A DNA stretch of 64,000 bases from Phaffia rhodozyma (lineage: Eukaryota; Basidiomycota; Tremellomycetes; Cystofilobasidiales; Mrakiaceae): contig JACGZH010000007.1 of assembly GCA_014706385.1 (NCBI GenBank), positions 1,371,501-1,435,500 of the forward strand, in the 5' to 3' direction. Made by a program: the position numbers and the translations under genes. The notes below the pieces were generated by a model. The model did no database searches, was not told the DNA's origin, and saw only the letters and a list, made by a program, of their open reading frames with translations. Of the stretch, positions 49,957 through 61,056 are shown piece by piece (positions within the stretch are counted from its first letter, which is position 1; each line of letters begins with the position of its first letter).

Positions 49957-52900
49957 TCAAGAAAACCACTCTAAAAAAAGCCAGGGACATACTTGTTGAA
50001 CATCTGAAACGGCGAAAGGTAAGTTGCAAGCCGGACATTTTCGCTGTCTCGTTTGGATTCGTGCGTCCACGCAATCCTTGCAGAATGCTGATAGGACAAA
50101 TGATGGATGTTGTGAATAACTTCGATGATCAAGATCGGGCACACACAAACAAGGGGTGGAAAAACATACTGTGCATGCATTTGGTGAGGCAGTGAGATCT
50201 CATACGTAATTGGCAAGTTGAGCATCTCAAGATACTCTACAAAAGTTCAAAACAAATTTCAGCATGACCAAAAGATGAGATTCGGTCACTTCGGGAATGC
50301 TCAAGAACTAAGGGAACAGAACGAACATAAAGGTTGTTTCTCTCTTCTTGAAGGCTCGAATCTAAGCCACCGGAGGAAACTACGCTTTTGGCCTTTCCTA
50401 GCGCTTTCTCTGACTTCTCCAGTGCCGCCTCTTTACGTTCTATCTCTCTTTTCAACCTGGCGAGTTCTTCCCCAGTCGACATATGGGATGCGCGTTCCTT
50501 CTCAGCTATGGTTATCCGAGTCGTCAACGCTTTGTTTAACTTGTGTCGATAGATGAACGATAAGGATCTTTGTCAGCATCCCCAAGAAAGGAAAAGAACA
50601 AAGGAGCATAGGCAAAAGAACACTCACCTCGGCTGAACGACCTTTCTCAGATTCTAACAAAGCTTTAGATTCTGCGACCTCCCCTTGAAGCTTGTTCACT
50701 CGTTCTTGGAATGCTTTCACATTCGTTCGTAGCATGGTTGCCTCTTTCTCTCTCGAAGCCTGAAGATGATGCCATCAGTCATACTACTCATTCTCGAGGA
50801 GGAACAAATCTCCAAGACAAGGAAGGGGGAAACGAAATAAGAGAGACGTACAAGCATAGCAGAAAGACCATTCTCAGACTCGGTGAGCTTCTCGAGTACT
50901 TTTGCTTGCTTCTCCAGATTCCTCAGCGTCATCTTCTTTTCCGATTCGACAGCCTCTTTAGCTCGCATAGCAGCAAAGTACTTGTTGTCCGCCTTCGCTT
51001 TCTTTATACGAGCGGACAAATTATGAGACAGTTGTTAGGACATACACTCACAAGGAGAGATGCAAGGTAAAGATACAAACCTCGGTGGACACTTTGAATA
51101 ATCGATCTTCGATGTCTTTCAAGTTGAGCATCTTACTAGCTGCCAATGCCTCTGCTTCTTCCCATGCCTTCGATAGACGCTCGACCTCCGAGTACAACGC
51201 GTCCATCGCCTTTGACGACCATTCCATCAAAATTGTCAGTGCGAACAACGGAGGAAACTTTTGAGTTGCGTAACCTCAACGGGGTAACTTACAGCCTCAT
51301 TCTCCTTGGCCTTCAAGTCGAACATTTTCAACTCCTTCGCCTTTTCCTCTAACCTGATCGTCAGTAACTTTATATCTTTCCCCACACTCGGATCTGGACC
51401 CAGCACCTTCTCAAACGCCTCGAGTCTCCTCTCGGCCTCCGCTAGATCTTGTCGAGCTTTGGACTCGGATGCGAGTAAGGTTTTCAGATCTGGTTTCGAA
51501 CCAATTTGGACCAGTTGTTGTGATAGAGCGTTCATCTTGTTTTCAGTCGTTCTAAAGGACGAGGTAAAGAGTGAGGTAGACCAACAGAAGTCTCTGATCA
51601 GATTCAATCACAAACTTCTGTAACAAAGCGACGCGACACGATGAGACATACAAAAACTTGGTTTCCAGATCTTTCACGTACGAAGCCTCGATAGACTCCT
51701 CTTCAAGATGCTGAAGGAGGAACTGGAAGATTTCTTCGCTCCCAGCATTAGCTGCTAATTTCAGTTTGAGTCTGCCTACCTCCGAGACTAGCGTGAGAAT
51801 GCGTTCCTAAACATATAATTCCATTGTTTTCAAAAACAAATATCTGATCAGTTTGATTCTGATCTGACCAGTTCTCCTGATGAATGCAGCGAACATGAAG
51901 AAAAGTTTAGTCAGCAAAACTCACCTGCTTAGTGTTTACCAAATTCATCACTTCTTCCGTATATCTAAACCTCGTATTTTCTAACGTCTTCTTCTCGTGC
52001 AACTCGGCCTGACACTCGTCTCTCTGGTTTCGAAGTCTGGCGAGATCGCTTTCTCGTTTACCAAGTTGATTTCTCAGTAGGTCCACTTCGGCTGACGAGG
52101 CATCCTATGTTGGTCGAGATAAGCGTTGAATAGGTTGGTCAGGTTTACGCGCTGAAAAGTGATTTTTGAAAAACTAAGGGGAAAAAGAAACTACAAAACG
52201 AACCAAAGCAGTATCCTCGAAAGTCTTCCGATTGTCTCTTAACGCGTCGGCTTCGGTTGTCAATTTTTCAAAGAGATTCTTTGCCTCGGCCGCCTCGGTT
52301 TTGAAGGTAGCGACTTGTACGAGGAGTTGTTTGAACAATCCGCTTCCCGCTATCACCGATTCCGAAGGATGTTCAGCCTTTGTTACGCGCAGTGTCCAGA
52401 AAAGTATTCTCAGATGAGCTAGAGGACTCGATCAAGGAACAGCAAGCGGCGAGATGAAAGAACACATACCTCTGAACGCAAGATGTCCACCTGGATTTCC
52501 AACCTTCGCCGATCGTCTCTCAATCGATTGACTTCCTTGAGTCTGCTTTCCGCCAGAAATCGATCTTCAGCTTCAGATCCTCCGCCTAGAGCTGGATGAG
52601 CTGGAGTGCTCGCGGTCGATCCTACCGGCGTTCCTTCCATCTTTCCATCCGATCCATTCACAATCCCGGGAGACGCCACAGCTGCGCTATCGTTCATGTG
52701 CACATCACTATTTGACTCTGATTGGGTAGAAGGGACGACAGCGGTGGTGTTTACTTCCGGTTGAGGCGGCTGTTGACCGTTCACGCTCTGACAACGCAAT
52801 CGATCATACTTTTTTTCGGCTTTCAACAAGTCTGCCAACGTCTTCTCTTGGTACTCTTTCGCCAGGTCGAGCTGAGACTGCAGGAGCTTGATAGAGGACC

Positions 52901-54262
52901 GAAGTGTCGCGCTCTGATAAACAAGCAGAAAGATACAGGAAGAAAAAAAGCACATTGTAAGGATATTGAGACAAAACAGGAGACCTTTCGAGAGAATAAA
53001 AATGGCGAGTTTAGTAATCGGAAACAAAGCAAACTCACGTTCTTCTCATCTGCTTTGGAACGTTGTCGTATCTCGTCGCTACTCGCTCGCGCACCTCGCT
53101 CGGCCAGTTCCACGAACTTGATGAGCAAATCTTTCGTACTCTGTGAGCGCTTGTCGACCGCGGCCGAAAGCTCGGGTAGATCGGACTCGTCTCTCGGATA
53201 GTCTGTTGCCAGAAATATGTGTCAAGCCGAGAACTGGTCAGGGCTTACGCCAACAGAAACCCCTGAGATGGATGGGCGACGGATAAGATAAGCTCACGCG
53301 AAGATGTGATCGGTGGGACATCAGGAAGATCTTTGGATCCTATTAATCCTCTGATTGACTCTAGCAGCTAGAGAAGGTGATAGTTCGACCGATAGAGAAA
53401 CAAGGAAAGGGTCACTATGGAAGGAGGGGAAATAGAGTGCACAAATCAGGATTTGAGACAAACCACGCTCCAGCAAACCTCGACGCCTTCGAGCCCGGCC
53501 TCCAACGCATGCTTTCTCTTCTCGAGCTCTCCAACTCTAGCAAGGGATCTGTTGTGAGCCCGTTTATACTCGAGCATTTGTCGATATATGGCTTCTTTTC
53601 GAAACGTCTTTTAGGAAAAGAAAACAAAAAAAACAAAAAATATAATGTTCGCGTGTCAAAATCGGAATGACTATCATCCGTGGTGATCCTCGAGCACGAT
53701 AAACAATCACCGCAAGACGAATGGAAGAAACAAAATATTCTGAAGAGCAGCAGGATTTGTGTGAAGTAAAAGGGTTCAAAGAAAGTGAAGCCAGCTCGTT
53801 GAGGGAGTCGTTCAAATGAAGATTCGAAAGCTGTTGTGAGGCAGCCACGAGCCGTGTCTCGAGAGTCGAGTCGGATAAGACCAAAACTGACTCTGCAAGC
53901 AACTCGGAGAGCTTTCTGGATCGAGAAGTTTCAATTCTTCCTCATCTGAATCCTCAATGTGAGCTAAACAACCAACGAGCTTGAAGCCAGAAAAGATAAA
54001 GGAAGGAAGGAAGGAAAAGAAAGCATAGAAGAGGAAAGAGAAAAAAGGACGATAGAATCTCAGACATCAGCCACTTGAAGGGACATACCTCAATGATAGG
54101 TGTCAATGAGTCAGCATCCTCGTCTTCTTCATCTTCTACACTCGGTCTTGCATTCTTCATCCGACTGGCTTTGATATCTGGCCCTCCAGGGGCCGTCCTC
54201 TTTTTACGATCCTCGCTTGACGTGCCAGAATTGACTTCAGAATAGGATCTTTTACGATCCAT
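49957..54262 (-). CDS. BRE1: BRE1 E3 ubiquitin ligase (RNF20/40 type)
   Basis: RING ligase that with Rad6 monoubiquitinates histone H2B, a prerequisite for H3K4/K79 methylation. Start at 54262 (MDRKRSYSEVNSGTSSEDRK; acidic SVEDEEDEDADSLTPIIE). N-terminal helices include RQMLEYKRAHNRSLARV. A very long coiled coil fills most of the gene, many heptad-rich exons separated by short introns (SATLRSSIKLLQSQLDLAKE, EVNRLRDDRRRLEIQVDILR, LASESKARQDLAEAERRLEA and others). The C3HC4 RING lies at the C-terminus: CSTCQLRMRSHCLTKCMH, then TFCKDCVDARIQTRQRKCPA and CNLPFAVSDVQQ. The usual Bre1 ending after DVQ is a short aromatic tail; here the reading frame continues as VCPWLFLEWFS to 49957, or an intron with donor gtatgt at that point gives an immediate stop. 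About 15 exons; individual edges are approximate. Confidence 0.9.
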
Positions 54263-54673
54263 AGTGCAATTGATTCTGGGACCTTTTGGATTAGACAAAG
54301 AAAACAAGCAGACCGTTCAGATAGAAGGAGAGAGGATCGAACAAGAAGCAAGAGAAAGAGGAAGAGGAAGGATATGCGAGTGAACGTGAGGGTTTTGATG
54401 TGAGAAGGAGAAAGCAAAGGTGGAAAGCGTACGGAAACTGGGCAGACCAGGAAGAAAAACAATACAAATTTATGAACATTTTGTGGTCTTTTCGTAATAC
54501 TTTTCACAGTCTGTTTCCTAGTCGTCACCTTCATCTGAACCATCACCTCTTTCTGCACACTTCACATCCTTTTCTTCCTCTTTCGCAGATAGATACTTGA
54601 TTCCTCAGCACATCGAACTCGATAGCGTTCATTTCATAACAGGACAGGAGCTCAGTTAGCCATGGTCATTGTT
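54263..54673. other. BRE1 upstream region
   Basis: 411 bp between the BRE1 start and the stop of the next minus-strand gene. It contains A/G-rich then T/C-rich leader DNA. No other feature. Confidence 0.45.
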
Positions 54674-55329
54674 TTATATAACCGAATTCCCAAGGAGTAT
54701 ATAGAGGAGAACAATTCCTATAGCCGACTTGTAATGACCCGTCGAGCCTAGAACTGGAACCACAAAGAAGAATATGCCGAGGTCTCTGTAGAGCTTTTCT
54801 ATAGCCATAAACGAGGCATGATAACCAGTTCAGCTTTTTAGTACTACAATACAACGACAAAGTCTGAAGATTAGGGAAGAAATCGTCTAGTAGACTCCAA
54901 CCTACCCAGCTTCATTCTCAATCCTATAAAGGTGATCGTTATATCGGCTGAATCAGGTCTCCCTCTGACCATCACGTCGTCCCAGCTAGAATCCGAAACT
55001 ATAGCCCACTGATCATTGATCTTGACTTTAAAGTTGACCCGATCCACAGACACTTCGCCAAACGCTTCAAGGAAAATATGGCGCAACTGATTGACTGTCT
55101 CCTGTTAATTGCGTACGCAAAGAACACACAGATTGAGATCAGATACACAGGAGCCTCCTTGTCAAATAGTTGCAATGGGCCATACAGATGGCCACAGGGA
55201 GGGAAAATCAGAGTGAAAACAAACCTCTTTGCTCATCCCTCGAGTGAGTATCACCATAGATGGTTTGGGATGCACACCTGGAGGCCAAAAAGTGCAAGTA
55301 AAGAGGTTCTCCTTCGCCTCTTCGGACAT
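54674..55329 (-). CDS. Unrecognised small membrane protein, SDSSWDDVMV family, copy A
   Basis: I do not recognise the family. Three exons fit exactly: 55225-55329 (35 codons), 54906-55101 and 54674-54798, giving 141 residues. The protein starts MSEEAKENLFTCTFWPPGV and contains a roughly 70-residue soluble part (VILTRGMSKE, then RHIFLEAFGEVSVDRVNFKV, WAIVSDSSWDDVMVRGR, ADITITFIGL) whose strand-helix-strand pattern and W-D core recall ubiquitin-like folds. Two hydrophobic segments follow (GIFFFVVPVLGS and AIGIVLLYILLGNSV) at the extreme C-terminus, suggesting a tail-anchored hairpin. No signal peptide. The core is shared with the neighbouring gene at 55846-56648. Fold and membrane topology are inference; the gene model is well supported by exact frames. 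Confidence 0.72.
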
Positions 55330-55845
55330 GATGGTGGCAGTAGAGAGGAGGTACAGGATCGTGAAGCAGGAGAGTTCTTAAAGGAGGATTTATATCGTGT
55401 TGCTAACATACCTGAGTGAATCTTATAACGTCTTGCTGGCAAATTTCAGTAAACCTTATGTCTGGATACGTCACCATGTGCTGTCAACGTTCTCTAACGT
55501 TGGGCCGAATGTCGCGCTGGCATTGCATGCAGTGCTGGCAATATGTCTGGAGTATGAAGTTGATGGCGACGGAAGTCGCTTTGACCGAGCAGTCGAAATG
55601 GACAGGCCTGTGAGGTTGCGCACAGAGGTTCAATATGAAGACGGGGTTGAACTGACGAGAGAGAGCAATTCATGGTTCTTGCCAGCATATATAAAAACGG
55701 GTTGTTCACACCCGAAAGGAAAAGAAGGTGGAATGAACAGAGAGGCACAGAGAGTGGGTCTATCAAGAAGAACCTTATAACGGCATGCTTCTTGACAACG
55801 AAGACGCAGAAGAGATGCAAATGAAGCGTTCATAACATCCGTACC
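55330..55845 (+). other. Spacer between the two paralogues, with an uncertain open frame
   Basis: 516 bp separating copies A and B. It holds a 127-codon open frame on the plus strand (55397-55780; starts MLLTYLSESYNVLLANFSKP) that is opposite to both neighbours and shows no known motif. It could be a short antisense or orphan gene, or chance. I find no clear third copy of the SDSSWDDVMV core in this stretch. Confidence 0.3.
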
Positions 55846-56648
55846 TCAAAACATGTGTCTTATCATCAAATAAATGAACAAGACGATGATCTGAAGAGTA
55901 ACAATCCCATGCCCCATGACGAGAAGCCTAAGCGCCAGGAAGGGAAGTCCGATGAGGACAATCCACTTGGCTTGGTCTAGAAAGCCTCGAAGAAAAGCGA
56001 CAGATGGCTCAGTTTGAAGGGACTTGATGCTAGGATTAAGTCATGAAGTTTAAAAGATCACATTCACTCACACAGCAATGCCGTCAGCCCGTCCATTTTG
56101 ATTTTTACCAAAACTGCATGCTGCTGTCTTTTGACCATCACGTCGTCCCAACTAGAATCTGAGACTAAAAACCAGTCAAGCCCGACTAGAATGTGGAAGG
56201 TCACTTTGTTCGAAGACACTCGGTCGAATATTTCAGGATGGATAAAACGCAATTGTTTTATATAATCCTTAAGAGATGTAAACATGGGATCGAGATTGAT
56301 AAACTGACTGGCTTTTGGTAAAGCGGTTGTCTGGAGAGTAAGATGTGGACACAGGACGAACTTCTCTGCTCAACCCTCCAGAGAATAAAACCCTCAAAGA
56401 ACGAGAGGGAACACTCCCAGTGTTAATTTTGAAGGCTACAATATTCCTCGCCGAAGCTTCCTTGATTGTTGTTGCTGTCTGAGAGGAAGGACTGGGTGAT
56501 CCGTCTTGGACGGACGCATTCTGAGGACCTTTGAACCTGACAAGAGACCATCGGGACGATGTTCTGTGGCTTGATTAGAAGAGGACGGTTGGGCCTCCTC
56601 AGATTCCTTGGTCGACGATGGTATCCGGCTGTAAGCGTTGTCAGACAT
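55846..56648 (-). CDS. Unrecognised membrane protein, SDSSWDDVMV family, copy B
   Basis: Paralogue of the gene at 54674-55329. Four exons fit exactly (56529-56648, 56362-56478, 56074-56303, 55846-56029), giving 216 residues. A 50-codon disordered start (MSDNAYSRIPSSTKESEEAQ) leads to NIVAFKINTGSVPSRSLRVL, FSGGLSRE, DYIKQLRFIHPEIFDRVSSN, WFLVSDSSWDDVMVKRQ and HAVLVKIKMDGL. The C-terminal exon is strongly hydrophobic with two helices (WIVLIGLPFLALRLLVMG and IVTLQIIVLFIYLMIRHMF). The SRE/SKE splice junction is phase 0 in both copies, and the DNA over the SDSSWDDVMV region differs at only a few silent positions, so the duplication or gene conversion looks recent. The second intron uses a GTTCGT donor (56361). 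Function unknown; a membrane-anchored ubiquitin-like adaptor is one possibility. Confidence 0.72.
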
Positions 56649-57527
56649 GACTTGTTGGTTGCCAAATAGACACTGATAGATGTATACGAGCTCAAGATTG
56701 TAGGATTCAAAGCTGGTATTGCCAAAAGTCCTTCGATGAATGAACCTTGAATTGATCATCCTGATTTGCCGATATCCATGTGGCTATCCAGACACGGTAT
56801 GGACACACTCGAGCCTGGCATCATTATCAGCGCGCGCGCCTGTACTACAACTCTGACTGATCAGATCAGCAGTAGAGTCATGCGATTGAATTGGCAGTGA
56901 AGGGCGAAGTTGTGACGAAAGAAGGAGACTGGAAGTTTTGACCGGCTCAGGGGAAACGGTGTGTCCCACAAAGCTGCTGACGTCTGCCATGCACACCACC
57001 GTTAGGGTTTCCAGAACCTAGACAACAAGCCAGAGACATAGCGCGAATACAGACACTGTAGTCAATTTGGGCCCTCAATGGCATATGAGGAGACAAAGGC
57101 GGACGAGTGATCGTAAGATGTTTCGAGACGTCTTTTGAATGTGTTTGAAGCTTAGTTGGCCGGCTGAAGCTGGATGACGTTTGTGTATCATGTTCGAGAA
57201 GTTTTCTGTAGTCTTTTGGATAAAAATCTCTAATGCTCTTTCCGTTTTCCGTATCCGGTTTTCTCATTACAAACTTTGTAGTCTCGCCTCACCGGTTTCC
57301 TAATTAAATCATTCAGATTTCCACAGTATCTTCTTTCTCACCAGCCTCTTACGTTCTTCTCTTGCTCCTTCTCTTCTTTTCCTCTTTGCTTCTCTCTCAC
57401 TCTCTCCTTGCAACTGTAGTTCGGACAAGATTGGCCTTGCAATCCGGTTGACCACTGACTCTTCCTATCTTGTATTGTCTTGTCTCCTTCCGTTGTTGGC
57501 ATGCAAAAAAGAGTACAGAAATAATAG
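56649..57527. other. Region upstream of copy B and of the disordered-protein gene
   Basis: 879 bp. A minus-strand open frame from 57267 (MRKPDTENGKSIRDFYPKDY, about 80 codons) could be a first exon, perhaps spliced near 57020-56980, but I see no family and cannot confirm a gene. An ACTTTGTAGTCTC arm related to the 9-kb inverted repeats lies at 57265-57285. The last 150 bp are T/C-rich leader before 57528. Confidence 0.35.
57265..57285. repeat. Dispersed ACTTTGTAGT arm
   Basis: CATTACAAACTTTGTAGTCT followed by C. It shares CATTA...ACTTTGTAGT with the inverted arm at 9107-9128 and ACTTTGTAGTCTC with 34503-34516. Probably a solo end of the same small repeat. Confidence 0.45.
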
Positions 57528-60500
57528 ATGTATCCATATCCATACCAACCCTCAGGATTACCTCCAACGATGCCCGACTTTCCTCCAACTCTACCCGTGC
57601 TGAACTCGACATCTCGACCAGAATCGCCTATGGGCTTTGTAAACGGCTCTCATACTCATCAGCCTACTAGTCTTCAATATACTGCTCCGACTCAGACCTC
57701 TCCTCGTGATCATTCTTCTTCTTCTCTCGTTGAATCCGACATGTTGACGGTGAAAACCCCTGCAAATACTGCCTCGGGCAAGCCCTCGTCTGAGATTCGA
57801 CCAAGCTCCGTGTATCCTCCTGAAGTCAGATCGGTAGTTAAACACTCCTCTGTCAACTTTGTCGATCACCCAGTCAGGCCCACTCCCTCGCCTGGGATTC
57901 AGTCAGCCAGGATTGACTCTAAGCAGCGATATGAATCAGATCTTCAAATTCTTAGAAGGATCAAACTCGATATATCCTCTGGTCATCATACGTCCTATAG
58001 CGCGATCATCAAACCTCTGGCACTCAAATCGGTCTCAGTGACTGCTGAAGAGGCAGAGAGTCAACATTCCGCTGCTACAGGGCTCCCTCCAGCTTCTTCC
58101 ATCCATGCTCTGCCTTCGACCCATCGTCCGAAAGATTCTAGCCTTTCTACAACGACTGAGACGGCGGTAGAGACCGTTCTTCTTCCAGATACTGACGAGC
58201 CTATTGAAATCTTGACAGACTCTTCTACTTCCTCTACACCTGCTTCTATACCTTCAATCACAGCTCCTCGCTCTGTTCTAGCATCCAGAATAATAGGGAA
58301 TGGGCCTCCTGTGCCAACAGGACCCTCAGCTTTGAAGGATCGGTTGTTAAGTGCAAACCATGAAAACGCTTCCCGGGGGCCAAGTACAAACATAGCCAAG
58401 TTTGATCCATCAGTTTTGCCTCCTACGCAACCTCGGGCTCACGCAGAGGGGGCCGCAGGTAGGAGACAAAAAAGACCAAAAGTGGATCTGGATAGTTCAA
58501 GAGATGGGCCAAACGCGATGATGCTTGACTATTCAGGCATGTACGATGAAGTTCCTGCTGCTCCCGCTACCGCTGGTACTGTCGACGTTTCCAAAGTAGC
58601 TGTTCCAGATACTACTTCCGAAGTGATGATAAAGTCGTCCAAGAAAGTAGCGCCTGCTGCTCATCAAACCTCCTTTCATCCTACCGCCACCACTACCACT
58701 ACTACAGCAGCAATAAAAGCAGCTCCTCTATCATCAAACGATGCTTCGTCCTTGCATGTGCGATCTCAACCAGCTCATACCAAACCACACGAACTCCGTT
58801 CAAATATCTCACCAGCTCAACCTATCATATCGGACTCGCCTACGGGAGGATTGCCACACGGAGGCGCGGATGAAGAGCAGGGTGATCAGATGGACGAAGA
58901 GGAGGCAGAGATCGAGACGTTTTTGACGAGTTGCATCGAGGATTCCTCAGCCACTGTTGATTCCGGCAAGTCTTCATTCTTTGTGTTTCAGCTATTCATC
59001 TGTAGGAAACTGATAGTGCGATTTGATTCTTTGGCCTATATAGATACCGAGAGAGTTGACCTTAGTAAATCTACCCCAATCAACACCACGTCACGCTCTG
59101 CCTCGTCTTCCTCAACCTCATCCTCCACTTCTTCAATCAACAAATCTAACAGTCCAAGCATCAATCCCACTGAAATTGAGAAAGATGGAAGAATCCAAAT
59201 GTCAATCTTCGAACCTCGAAAACTGGTTTCCTCAATTGTGCAACTCTCCACTAATTCTGTCCCAACACCCATTCCCGTTGTATCTTCCGCAATATCGTCT
59301 TGGTGGAACTGGCGCGTTCCATTGATGAGATCTAGAGCTCAAGAACCTAAAACTGACTCGGAATCAGTTGTTTCTCCAATTATAACCGAGGTTCCTCCAG
59401 CATCATCATCATCATCATCATCGTCGCTTCATTCAGTTACTGGCGAGAAGGACGCTTTGAAAAAGGTCACGAAGGAAGCAAGTAGAGAGCAGGAGGAGAA
59501 AGAAGAAAGAGAACGGTTGGCGTTGAGGACCAAGAGGAAGAAACGAGAGCTTGAACAGCAGCAGTACGAGAGAGTGCCGGACAGACCGGGTCTTACTAAC
59601 AGAAGAGGACCTAAGCAGGCTCTGAAGGAAAAGGAACGGAGGGATCGAGAGAGAGAGGCAAAAGACTACAAAGAGGCTAGGCTCAATCCGATGGACAAGG
59701 GGAAGGAGAGGAGCTTAGGAAAAGGCGGTGACCGGTATGTCTTCTTGTGTTTTCACCATACCTGTATCTCTGACTAAATCGAACTTTGTTCTTGGTCCTT
59801 TGTATTGCCCTAGATACCATCCTTATGAAAGGTCGACCAACGGACTCACATCTCCTAACAAGTCAACCAGCCTACACTCGCGTCTTGCCAGCAGAGGAAG
59901 CGAGCTTCCCGCCCGATCTTTCGATCTTTCTTCTGATAGACGACCGGAGGATAAATTCCCGTATCGGTACGACGCCTCCGACGTCAATGCCGACATCATC
60001 TCGGCTAAACCGAATGTACATGGCGCGAAGACAAACGCCCGATCTGTGTCACTTGGTTTGAACGACAACTACCGACCAGGAAAAGCACAGGGAATAGAAA
60101 TCATCAGGGACGATTTGTCAATACGTCAATATCCCAAACCATTCAGTCCTTCGCCCGTTCATGCCCACGCGCATGTACCTCCGCCAGCCTACCAATCCGG
60201 ACCTGTGCAAAGCTCAGCCTATCCGTTTAGATATCAGCCTCCCGGTCCCCATCTTCCTCCTCTACCTCCACCTCCAATCATGGATCCTCCATCCACAGGA
60301 TATACTAGGAACAAAATGTCGAACGGACACAATGAATCGTCTGATTGGTCGAACACGGTCCGACATGCTCCTGCCGGGTACAGGGATCCTTTTCCTCATC
60401 GTCAACAACTGTTACCTCAACAGCAGCAGCAGCATCCTCCACCACCGGCGCATCCAATATACCCACATGCAGATCCATCGACTCTGAGCCGTCACCCATC

Positions 60501-61056
60501 AAGCTCCTTTGAACCTCTGCCGAACGGAAACAGAACAATCAACAACACATCAGCTTCAAGACCAGGGCCAAACGACTCGAACCTGGAAATCTTGAGAGAG
60601 ATGCAGGCTTTGAAAGAGAAGCTGGCTATGTTGGAACAACAGGCTTCCGGTAGCGGTGGTAGAGGAGGCGATGCAAGCTCTGCGCCATTGCATACACTTC
60701 CTATCCCACCTCCTCATCCCCAACCTTGTCCATACGTTCATCACGAACAACAGCATCAACATATACAGCAAGAACAACATCGATATCAGCAGGGCTACCC
60801 TCCGTATGGAGCTCCTCCTTTCGCGCCCTCTCAATCATCCAGAGTCAGAAACCTTCCTCCAAGAACGTTTGAAGGAGGACAAGAGAAAGGGTGGACCGCA
60901 ACCAGGTTAGAAGGAGGCTTAGGAGGTAGATTCTCAGACCAGTCAGTTCCGCCAGCATATCAACTCCAGCAGCCGCCGCCGCCGCCACCACCACAACAAC
61001 GGGATCAGACATGGGCAAGAGAGGATGAAGAGTCCAGGAGAAGAGGGTGGAGATGA
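57528..61056 (+). CDS. Large disordered protein of unknown function
   Basis: Three exons in my model: 57528-58965, 59044-59734 and 59814-61056, giving 1123 residues. It starts MYPYPYQPSGLPPTMPDFPP and is almost entirely Ser/Pro/Thr/Gln-rich. Ordered-looking parts: YESDLQILRRIKLDISSGHH (about residues 138-157) with SYSAIIKPLALKSV after it; an acidic helix MDEEEAEIETFLTSCIEDSS (about 462-481); a basic coiled stretch (REQEEKEERERLALRTKRKK) and KEKERRDREREAKDYKEARL; a C-terminal heptad segment NLEILREMQALKEKLAMLEQ; and poly-Gln, poly-Pro and His/Gln runs. KRPKVDL and RTKRKKR may be nuclear signals. Composition fits a transcription or RNA-processing factor, but no domain proves it. The first intron appears to be a 78-nt GC-AG intron without stop codons, so an unspliced form would stay in frame. 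Confidence 0.75.
58966..59043 (+). other. Probable GC-AG intron, length divisible by three
   Basis: Begins gcaagt and ends tatatag; removing it joins GAT TCC G to AT ACC GAG in frame. If retained it would add 26 mostly hydrophobic residues (FFVFQLFICRKLIVRF) unlike the rest of this disordered protein. That composition, the donor and the T-rich acceptor argue it is an intron. Confidence 0.6.
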
